From CAZVCJ01 sp964625745 (GTDB lineage: Bacteria > Chloroflexota > Anaerolineae > VGOG01), in assembly GCA_964625745.1 (NCBI GenBank), contig CAZVCJ010000155.1, forward strand, positions 1 through 9,355: a stretch of 9,355 bases of DNA. The letters run 5' to 3'. The stretch's first letter is position 1. Every line of letters starts with the position of its first letter. Below the pieces are notes generated by a model. The model saw only the letters and a list, made by a program, of their open reading frames with translations, ran no database searches and was not told the origin of the DNA. This document shows positions 1-5,099 of the stretch, piece by piece. The position numbers and the translations under genes were made by a program.

Positions 1-2019
1 CCAGGCGGCTAGGCAGAGGAGGGTCGTGATCTCGACCATGGAGAGGGATACGCCGAAAATTTGCTTGGGGTAGAGGTAGAAGGGGATGGAGAAGGCCACC
101 AGAGCCAAACCGATGTCCAGGCGCAGGCAGATGGAGATGGCCAGGAGAGCTAGCGCCAAAAGGCTCAAAAGGGGCCAGGGGGAGAAGTGGAAAAGCAAGG
201 CGGCAGCCAGGGTTACGGCTAGCTGGAGGGCTTCGGGCAGATCGTTATAACGGCCTGCGAATTGCCTCAGCAGGGAGCAAGCCGTAGGGAGCAGCACATT
301 TCCCCTCCCTCGGAGGGAGGGGCCAGGGGAGGGTGGGCCTTCTGTATCGCAGAATCCACCCCCTCCCGGCCGCCCCCTGCGAAGGGGAGGAGTCACAGCC
401 AACTGTCTGCCGATGGCGGCCAGAAGCATGACGGCACAGATTCCCAGCAGCGCCCCTGCCAGCCGATAGGGTAGGGGGCTCGGCTCGCGGGCCACGGTCC
501 AGCCGACGATGGCCCACTGGCCCCAGCCGCCTTCAGCCACCAACTCAGCTTCGTGCACCTCGTCGGCCAGGCCTGAGGCCAGGGTGACGGTCTCTGTGCG
601 GTGGAGGGGATCGTGGAGGACGAGGTAGGAGCGGCTCTGGCTATCCCGAGGCAAGTGGTTGGATGGCTTCCCATCAACTGTCACGTAGAGGATTCCCCAA
701 AAGTCGCCGCGCCGCACGGTCAGATCGAGGCGGGTGCCCTTGAAGGGGATGACCAGGCTGTCGCCGGTTTGACCGATGTCGGCTCCCTGGGGGGAGAGGC
801 GCCAATCTCCCAGATAGCGTGCTGTGTAATGGTCGGCCGGGTAGCGGCCTGGGTAGGCCACGGGTGGAGCGGTGGCCAGCTCCCGCAAACTCTGGTAAAC
901 GGGACGTGGCTTCCACTGCTCATCCACCAGGGCGAAGCCCCGGTGAGGGTCGTCGGGGGGGGCATCGGGCTGGAAATGGGCCACGGCCAGAACCCCCATC
1001 CAGGGCCACTCGTCGCGGGCCTGCTCGATGGCCGCCGCAGTGTAGCGAGCTTGTTCTTCTTCGCTCACCTGTCCCCAGATAGAAGGCTGGCCCTGCCAAT
1101 CAGGGGGCAGGGCATTCCAACCGAACTCTACCGCCCAGACGGCCTTGTTCTCATCACCGCTGGAGACCATGACCTCCCGCACTAACTGGGCTCGGGAGAA
1201 GTTGAGAATCCCCAGGCTGGTTTGGCGGTCATCGGGCCCCGTGTCGAAGCCATAGGGCTTGACGGCTACGATGTCGAAATAGTCGCCCGCCCCCACAGCG
1301 TACAGACTTTGCAGGAAATCTACCTCGTTCAGGTTGAGGGGGCCACTCTCGCTGTTGGGGGCCAGGCCGGCTGTCAAGATGCAGGAAGTGGGATCGGCGG
1401 TCTTAACCTGGATGTAGCCCTCCCGCAGCAGGCGGGCATAGCCAGTTGGGTCTACATAAGCGTTGCCCCAGTGGGAGCTGAGATTGGGCTCATCCCAGAT
1501 CTGGTAGTAATCAATGGCCTCTCGATAGCGCTCGGCAAAGGCTTGGGTGAAGCGGCCGAAGTCGGCCACTTCCTGCGGTGGCGAGTAGCGGTCAGCCGCT
1601 CGCCGGGCCCACTCAGGCGAGGTGTCCAGCACGGCGATGAGGTCCAGGTCGTGCTCCCGCACGGCAGCCACAATTCTATCCCAGGCTGCCCAATCGTAGT
1701 GACCGGCTTGGGCCTCAATGTCGGCCCAGGGGAAGGTTTGGCGCACCCACTGGAAGCCGCCGGCCTCGATCAGGGCTAGAGCCTTTTCCAATTCTGCTTC
1801 GTCATACTGTTCCAGGACCACGTTTACGCCGAAGGGATTCGCCGAGGCTTGAGGCGTGTCCGGGGGAAGACCGTCGCCCTGCCTGGTCCACACGATGGAA
1901 GCCAAGAAAGCGATGATGATCAGGCCCAGGGCGCAGAGAATTATACCCAGGGCTGGTCTCCAGTCCTCACCCGTGGAACGTGAACCTCGGCTGTTGCCTG
2001 TCTCAATCGGAAAAGCCAT
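1..2019 (-). CDS. Membrane-anchored GH39/GH5-like glycoside hydrolase fused to an O-antigen-ligase-like membrane domain (3' end outside window)
   Basis: The minus-strand frame from the ATG at 2019-2017 has no stop down to base 1, giving at least 673 residues. Residues 23-45 form a hydrophobic anchor. Residues about 62-380 read as a clan GH-A glycosidase: IWDEPN carries the likely acid/base E177 and WAVEFGWN the likely nucleophile E298. That spacing fits GH39-like enzymes such as PslG. Residues about 390-510 look beta-rich, perhaps a carbohydrate-binding module. A helix at about 515-540 is followed by a Gly/Pro/Arg-rich stretch encoded by a palindromic repeat. Further helices from about 594 onward include IPFYLYPKQIFGVSLSMVEI, which resembles the start of Wzy/O-antigen ligase proteins. 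I infer a cell-surface polysaccharide role, combining glycan cleavage with polymerisation or ligation. A GAGGG lies about 8 nt upstream of the start. The hydrolase call is firm; the ligase half is partial and less certain. Confidence 0.82.
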   Translation of the reverse strand, partial: MAFPIETGNSRGSRSTGEDWRPALGIILCALGLIIIAFLASIVWTRQGDGLPPDTPQASANPFGVNVVLEQYDEAELEKALALIEAGGFQWVRQTFPWADIEAQAGHYDWAAWDRIVAAVREHDLDLIAVLDTSPEWARRAADRYSPPQEVADFGRFTQAFAERYREAIDYYQIWDEPNLSSHWGNAYVDPTGYARLLREGYIQVKTADPTSCILTAGLAPNSESGPLNLNEVDFLQSLYAVGAGDYFDIVAVKPYGFDTGPDDRQTSLGILNFSRAQLVREVMVSSGDENKAVWAVEFGWNALPPDWQGQPSIWGQVSEEEQARYTAAAIEQARDEWPWMGVLAVAHFQPDAPPDDPHRGFALVDEQWKPRPVYQSLRELATAPPVAYPGRYPADHYTARYLGDWRLSPQGADIGQTGDSLVIPFKGTRLDLTVRRGDFWGILYVTVDGKPSNHLPRDSQSRSYLVLHDPLHRTETVTLASGLADEVHEAELVAEGGWGQWAIVGWTVAREPSPLPYRLAGALLGICAVMLLAAIGRQLAVTPPLRRGRPGGGGFCDTEGPPSPGPSLRGRGNVLLPTACSLLRQFAGRYNDLPEALQLAVTLAAALLFHFSPWPLLSLLALALLAISICLRLDIGLALVAFSIPFYLYPKQIFGVSLSMVEITTLLCLAAW
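298..396. repeat. Palindromic GC-rich dispersed-type repeat lying in frame inside the glycosidase/ligase gene
   Basis: CCCCTCCCTC (302-311) and GAGGGAGGGG (313-322) are a perfect 10-bp inverted repeat with one central base. A second C-run/G-run pair, CCCCCTGCGAAGGGG, lies at 373-387. The block encodes a low-complexity Gly/Pro/Arg segment (residues about 541-573) between two hydrophobic helices and keeps the frame open. The outer limits are approximate. I know similar C/G-run palindromes as dispersed repeats in Chloroflexota and cyanobacteria, but no copy search was possible here. Confidence 0.6.
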
Positions 2020-2039
2020 CTCTTCTACCCTCGTCCATA

Positions 2040-2068
2040 ATCCTACCACAAACTGCCTTTATCCGCAA
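2040..2068 (-). promoter_or_regulatory. Putative sigma70-type promoter of the glycosidase/ligase gene
   Basis: Read on the minus strand, TTGCGG (2068-2063) is followed after 17 nt by TAGGAT (2045-2040), placing a start site about 15-20 nt before the ATG at 2019. The match is moderate. Its -35 box is only 10 bp from that of the opposing rplY promoter. Confidence 0.45.
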
Positions 2069-2078
2069 GCGGCGCTGC

Positions 2079-2107
2079 TTGACGAGAAACGAAAAATGCG
2101 CTACAAT
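2079..2107 (+). promoter_or_regulatory. Sigma70-type promoter of rplY
   Basis: TTGACG (2079-2084), a 17-nt spacer and TACAAT (2102-2107) make a near-consensus promoter. The predicted start near 2114 gives a leader of roughly 115 nt before the rplY ATG. The leader contains CATTTCG (2181-2187) facing CGAAATG (2196-2202), a 7-bp stem that could fold just ahead of the ribosome binding region. Confidence 0.75.
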
Positions 2108-2229
2108 ATTGTTGGCCTGATTGGTACGATGACTAACAGCGGATTGTCGCAATGGGCTAAAGCCGAATACAGCTTCGCTGCATTTCGGCAGCCCGCGAAA
2201 TGATAAAAGAAGCGAGGAAAAAAGAAGAC

Positions 2230-2880
2230 ATGGGACAAATTGAACTCAAAACGCAGAAGAGGGAAGTGCTTGGCAAGAAGGTGAAAAGCTTGCGACGTGA
2301 AGGACTCGTTCCCGCCGTGTTGTATGGGCACGAGACCGAGTCGCTTCCCCTCAAAGTTGAGGAACGGGAGCTGGATCGTATCCTGGCTCAGGCTGGGGAG
2401 CATCGGCTGATTGCCTTGAAAATCGGCAGGTCTAGAAAATCCCAAATGGTCTTGACCAGGGATGTGCAATGGGATGTGATCACCCGGAGGCCCATCCACG
2501 TTGATTTCTACGCCGTGGTTATGACCGAGAAGATCACTACAGAGGTGCCTTTGGCCTTGGTCGGGGAAGCGCCAGCGATGATTCAGGAAGGGATCATGCT
2601 GTTGCAGAGTCTCGACGAGGTGGAGGTGGAGTGCCTGCCCGGCGATCTGCCCGAGGCCATTGAGGTTGACCTGAGCGGGCTGGAGGAGATAGATCAGGCC
2701 ATCTACGTAAAAGATCTTCAGGTGCCGCCTGTTGTGGAAATCCTGACCGACGCCGAAGAGATAGTGGTCAAGGTGGGTTGGGCTGCTGCTGAAGAGGTGG
2801 AGGAGGTGGTGCCGGTCGAGCCGAAGGAGGTGGAGGTCATCGCCAGGGGCAAGGAGGAAGTAGAATCTGAGGAAGAGTAG
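2230..2880 (+). CDS. rplY: 50S ribosomal protein L25, Ctc/TL5 type
   Basis: The 216-residue product is the long form of L25 with an N-terminal 5S-rRNA-binding domain (about 1-95) and a C-terminal TL5 beta domain (about 96-190), ending in an acidic tail rich in Glu. Diagnostic stretches include REGLVPAVLYGHETE near residue 23, RRPIHVDFYAV near residue 89 and LPEAIEVDLSGLE in the second domain. It binds 5S rRNA in the central protuberance of the large subunit. I chose the ATG at 2230 because L25 proteins start close to the IELK segment and a GAGG lies 12 nt upstream; the in-frame ATG at 2200 adds ten charged residues and has no ribosome binding site. The gene has its own promoter and terminator, so it is probably monocistronic. 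The pth gene that often follows is absent. Confidence 0.95.
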   Translation: MGQIELKTQKREVLGKKVKSLRREGLVPAVLYGHETESLPLKVEERELDRILAQAGEHRLIALKIGRSRKSQMVLTRDVQWDVITRRPIHVDFYAVVMTEKITTEVPLALVGEAPAMIQEGIMLLQSLDEVEVECLPGDLPEAIEVDLSGLEEIDQAIYVKDLQVPPVVEILTDAEEIVVKVGWAAAEEVEEVVPVEPKEVEVIARGKEEVESEEE

Positions 2881-2899
2881 TAGTTGAAAAGTAACGATC

Positions 2900-2935
2900 A
2901 AAGAGGTGAGGACACGTCCTTACCTCTTTTGTTTT
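2900..2935 (+). terminator. Intrinsic terminator of rplY
   Basis: AAAGAGGTGAGG (2900-2911) pairs with CCTTACCTCTTT (2918-2929), including one G-T wobble, and the closing bases extend to AC/GT around a short loop. TTTTGTTTT follows directly. It starts 20 nt after the rplY stop, as expected for a Rho-independent terminator. Confidence 0.9.
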
Positions 2936-2955
2936 GGATGTGTTCAAGACGGGTT

Positions 2956-3004
2956 GTAGGGGCGAGGTTGTCTTGCCCATTGGGCAGGGAAACCCTGCCC
3001 CTAC
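2956..3004. repeat. Dispersed-type hairpin repeat (GTAGGGGC ... GCCCCTAC)
   Basis: GTAGGGGC (2956-2963) and GCCCCTAC (2997-3004) are inverted arms. They enclose a second perfect hairpin, GGGCAGGG-AAA-CCCTGCCC (2982-3000). The nested palindrome sits between the rplY terminator and the LysM promoter, with no coding potential. It resembles a family of intergenic repeats I associate with Chloroflexota and cyanobacteria; the copy number is unknown from this window. Confidence 0.65.
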
Positions 3005-3095
3005 GAAGCGTTTCTCAACTGAGATTGAATGCACCCTTTTGTTTTATGCCCAGATGGGTGCTGTTTGATGCCATCCTCAAACCTGTTTTTCATTC

Positions 3096-3124
3096 TTGAC
3101 TGAATGGGCTAGTTGTGGTATGAT
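3096..3124 (+). promoter_or_regulatory. Sigma70-type promoter of the LysM lipoprotein gene
   Basis: TTGACT (3096-3101), a 17-nt spacer and TATGAT (3119-3124) form a near-consensus promoter. The predicted start near 3131 leaves a 40-nt leader containing the strong ribosome binding site AAGGAGGAGG (3156-3165). Confidence 0.8.
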
Positions 3125-3170
3125 TTATGTACTTTAATCACCGTTGCTCTTTCCAAAGGAGGAGGCTGTC

Positions 3171-3824
3171 ATGAAAAAGAATACGCTTGCCCGAGTGGTT
3201 CTAGCCCTGCTTTTCGTCGTTCTGATGGCCGGCTGCAAGCGAGCCAAGCCCGCTGTCGTTTCCGATGTCCAGGCGACTCCAACAACGGCGGCCACTGCTG
3301 CAACGGGGCGTACAGTTGTCCCCGTCGCCTCGCCCACTCCAACCTCTGAGGGCACTCCAGAAACCACGCCAACACCCAGTCCTGGGGCCGCTACTCCAAC
3401 GCCCCCCGCCGAAGCGACAGTCGTACCCACCGTTGCCCCGACTTCAACATCTGTCCCGACGGCCGCCCCAACAGCAGCCCCGACCGCGGTTCCAACGAAG
3501 GCGCCTTCAGGCGAGAGAACTCACGTGGTGCAGCCGGGGGAGAATCTGTTCCGCATTTCCTTGTATTACGGAGTGAGTTATGAGAGCGTTGCTGCCGCCA
3601 ATGGAATCATCAATCCCGATCTCGTCTACATCGGCCAGAGGCTGATCATCCCCGCCGAAGGAACGGAACCACACATACCAACGGGGACTCACGTGGTGCA
3701 GCCAGGGGAGAATCTGTTCCGCATTGCCCTCAAGTATGGCGTCACAGTAGAGGCCATCGCGGTAGCTAACGGCATCAGCAATGTCAACCTTATCTACTCA
3801 GGGCAGAAGCTGGTCATTCCTTAA
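3171..3824 (+). CDS. Lipoprotein with Thr/Pro-rich linker and two LysM domains
   Basis: The 217-residue product begins with a lipoprotein signal: charged MKKN, a hydrophobic core, and LMAGC with the acylated cysteine at residue 22. Residues about 35-112 are a Thr/Pro/Ala/Val-rich linker of near-repeats such as PTAAPTAAPTAVPT, probably an extended and possibly glycosylated spacer. Two LysM modules follow (117-161 and 173-217), each starting THVVQPGENLFRI and ending with I.SGQKLVIP-type sequence. LysM domains bind the GlcNAc-containing glycan of peptidoglycan, so I infer a surface lipoprotein attached to the wall; no catalytic domain is present. The ATG at 3171 is preferred over an upstream TTG at 3144 because AAGGAGGAGG sits 5 nt before it and it begins the signal peptide. 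The gene is probably monocistronic. Confidence 0.92.
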   Translation: MKKNTLARVVLALLFVVLMAGCKRAKPAVVSDVQATPTTAATAATGRTVVPVASPTPTSEGTPETTPTPSPGAATPTPPAEATVVPTVAPTSTSVPTAAPTAAPTAVPTKAPSGERTHVVQPGENLFRISLYYGVSYESVAAANGIINPDLVYIGQRLIIPAEGTEPHIPTGTHVVQPGENLFRIALKYGVTVEAIAVANGISNVNLIYSGQKLVIP

Positions 3825-3834
3825 GAATAGCATA

Positions 3835-3934
3835 AGACCTCGGAGGTTTCCGGTAGTGTCTCTGCTACCAAAGCTGTCTCGATTATCCCCGGTTGGTTTG
3901 CTGACAAAATCGCATCTGAAAACCTCCGAGGTCT
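3835..3934. repeat. 15-bp perfect inverted repeat after the LysM gene
   Basis: AGACCTCGGAGGTTT (3835-3849) has its exact reverse complement, AAACCTCCGAGGTCT, at 3920-3934, 70 nt away. Each arm is itself nearly palindromic (ACCTC-G-GAGGT). The interior has a small hairpin, GGTAG (3852-3856) with CTACC. No T-run follows, so it is not a classical terminator. It could be a small non-autonomous repeat element or the ends of one. This is the main content of the gene-free stretch 3825-4156, besides the sigma promoters. Confidence 0.7.
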
Positions 3935-4027
3935 GGCGGAAAAGAAACCAGGGGGGATTCCCGCTGGCACACTTGGCCTGCTCAGCGTTTTGTTTCTTCG
4001 TCTGGACTTGAACGCCACGGCAGGCAT

Positions 4028-4056
4028 TTGACTTTTTGACCTGTTGCCCTTAAAAT
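4028..4056 (+). promoter_or_regulatory. Sigma70-type promoter upstream of the ECF sigma gene
   Basis: TTGACT (4028-4033), a 17-nt spacer and TAAAAT (4051-4056) give a predicted start near 4063 and a leader of about 95 nt. Both boxes and the spacing recur exactly at 9124-9152. Confidence 0.75.
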
Positions 4057-4078
4057 ATGGAACCCTAAAGGACAGACC

Positions 4079-4109
4079 TGAACCTTTTACCTCCCTTGCT
4101 TGTGTATAA
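4079..4109 (+). promoter_or_regulatory. Putative ECF-type (autoregulatory) promoter of the sigma gene
   Basis: TGAACCTTTTACC (4079-4091) is followed by GTATAA (4104-4109), resembling the GAAC-type -35 and GTA-containing -10 elements used by group 4 sigma factors. The gap between GAACC and GTATAA is 19 nt, slightly long. A second copy of the element lies at 9172-9200. A small stem, GCAGG/CCTGC (4110-4114 with 4126-4130), follows. It may alternatively be a conserved leader element rather than a promoter. Confidence 0.5.
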
Positions 4110-4156
4110 GCAGGAGAGATCGTAACCTGCCACCGCACTGATTAGGGGAGCACGTC

Positions 4157-4738
4157 ATGTCGCTTAGTGAAGACGGCCGATTGATCTCTCAGATTCGCCA
4201 GGGGGACATCCTGGCCCTGGAAGTTCTGTACGAGAAATACAGGAACCAAGTGTATCGCACGGCCCTGGCCATCACTCGCGATCGGGAGGCTGCGGAGGAC
4301 ATCCTCCAGGATTGCTTTTTGAAAGTCTATACTTACATTGACAGGCTCGATGGCTCTCTCCCCTTGTCCCCTTGGCTGTATCGGGTGACCGTGAACCTGA
4401 GCTACAACTGGGCCAACAGAAGGCGCCGTTGGCTGCAGCCTCTGGAAGAGGTAATTGATTGCCTGGTAGCGGGCCCACGCACCTTGCCTGAGTCCGTCCT
4501 GGAGAGGGGAGAGTTGCAGCGCGTTATCCAGAAAGCCATTGCTTCTTTGAGCTTCGAGCACAGAGTGGTGATTATGCTGTTTTACCTGGATGGTTTTAGC
4601 CTGAATGAGATAGCCTATATCCTGGATTGCCCGATGGGTACAGTGAAGTCTCGTCTACATTACGCTCGTCGGAGTCTGCGCCGCAAACTGGGAAGGGATA
4701 GGCGTCTGTCGCCGGAGGTAGCCTATGAGTTCTCATAG
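4157..4738 (+). CDS. RNA polymerase ECF (group 4) sigma-70 family factor
   Basis: The 193-residue product has only the two domains of ECF factors. Sigma region 2 spans about 19-90 and contains the core-binding EDILQDCFLKVY segment at 47-58 and the basic NRRRRW. Sigma region 4 spans about 125-177, with the helix-turn-helix FSLNEIAYILDCPMGTVKSR used to read the -35 box. The linker is short and there is no extra C-terminal domain. GGGGAG lies 7 nt before the ATG. It would redirect RNA polymerase to a small promoter set; the GAACC-GTATAA elements before this gene and at 9172-9200 are the obvious candidates. The next gene overlaps its last 14 bases, suggesting translational coupling, and the solute-binding protein gene follows closely, so the three are probably one operon. 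Confidence 0.93.
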   Translation: MSLSEDGRLISQIRQGDILALEVLYEKYRNQVYRTALAITRDREAAEDILQDCFLKVYTYIDRLDGSLPLSPWLYRVTVNLSYNWANRRRRWLQPLEEVIDCLVAGPRTLPESVLERGELQRVIQKAIASLSFEHRVVIMLFYLDGFSLNEIAYILDCPMGTVKSRLHYARRSLRRKLGRDRRLSPEVAYEFS

Positions 4739-5072
4739 AATCCTGAAGATGGGGGGGCAACCCCTGGATGAGCTTGACGAGTTGATTCGCTGGGCTCTTC
4801 TGGACGAGGTGGCCGGCGAGGAGCCCTCGCCCCAGGTCTGGCAGAATATTCAGGCCAGGCTAATGGTGCGTTCCCAGGCTATGCCCAGCAAACCGGGAAT
4901 GAGACGGCACTGGCGGCAGCTCGCTTCTACCCTGCGAGCTTGGGCTCTGGGCATTGCCGCCCCGCTGGAAGTGGGTTGGGACTCCAGGCTCAGTCCACGC
5001 GAACGCTCTTATCTCATCTGGAGAGAGAATCTCTTGCTATCAATGACTATGGCATCGGTGACAATCTGCTGA
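4725..5072 (+). CDS. Unrecognised small protein overlapping the sigma gene; candidate anti-sigma or sigma partner
   Basis: The 115-residue frame starts at the ATG at 4725, inside the last codons of the sigma gene, with GGAGG (4713-4717) well placed before it. The N-terminal third is acidic and helical (DELDELIRWALLDEVAG), followed by PSPQVWQNIQARL and then a basic middle (GMRRHWRQLASTLRAW). The C-terminus includes the basic/aromatic RERSYLIWRENLLLS. I see no zinc-binding His/Cys cluster of the zf-HC2 anti-sigma type and no convincing membrane helix. Position and overlap are those of an anti-sigma or regulatory partner, which is an inference from context only. It could also be a shortened remnant of a larger anti-sigma factor. 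The frame is likely real because of its coupling, its ribosome binding site and the following gene 27 nt downstream. Confidence 0.68.
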   Translation: MSSHRILKMGGQPLDELDELIRWALLDEVAGEEPSPQVWQNIQARLMVRSQAMPSKPGMRRHWRQLASTLRAWALGIAAPLEVGWDSRLSPRERSYLIWRENLLLSMTMASVTIC

Positions 5073-5099
5073 GGCAAAGGGGTATCTGCAGGAGGATGA

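Noticed and set aside
601..1779. Long plus-strand open frames at 601-1185 and 1222-1779
   Set aside because: They are antisense to the glycosidase gene, whose minus-strand translation gives recognisable catalytic motifs; the plus-strand translations show no family features and lack ribosome binding sites.
2101..2901. 266-codon minus-strand frame
   Set aside because: It is antisense to rplY, which is unmistakable; its His/Leu-rich translation is typical of a shadow frame.
2884..3099. 71-codon plus-strand frame after rplY
   Set aside because: It spans the terminator, the dispersed hairpin repeat and the next promoter, so it is not a plausible gene.
3265..3520. Tandem-repeat-like ACTCCAAC/CCCCAAC pattern, considered as a CRISPR or VNTR
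   Set aside because: Units are irregular and coding; they reflect the Thr/Pro/Ala-rich linker of the LysM lipoprotein, with no regular spacer structure.
3821..4138. 105-codon minus-strand frame in the gap before the sigma gene
   Set aside because: It runs through the inverted repeat and both sigma promoters and has no ribosome binding site.
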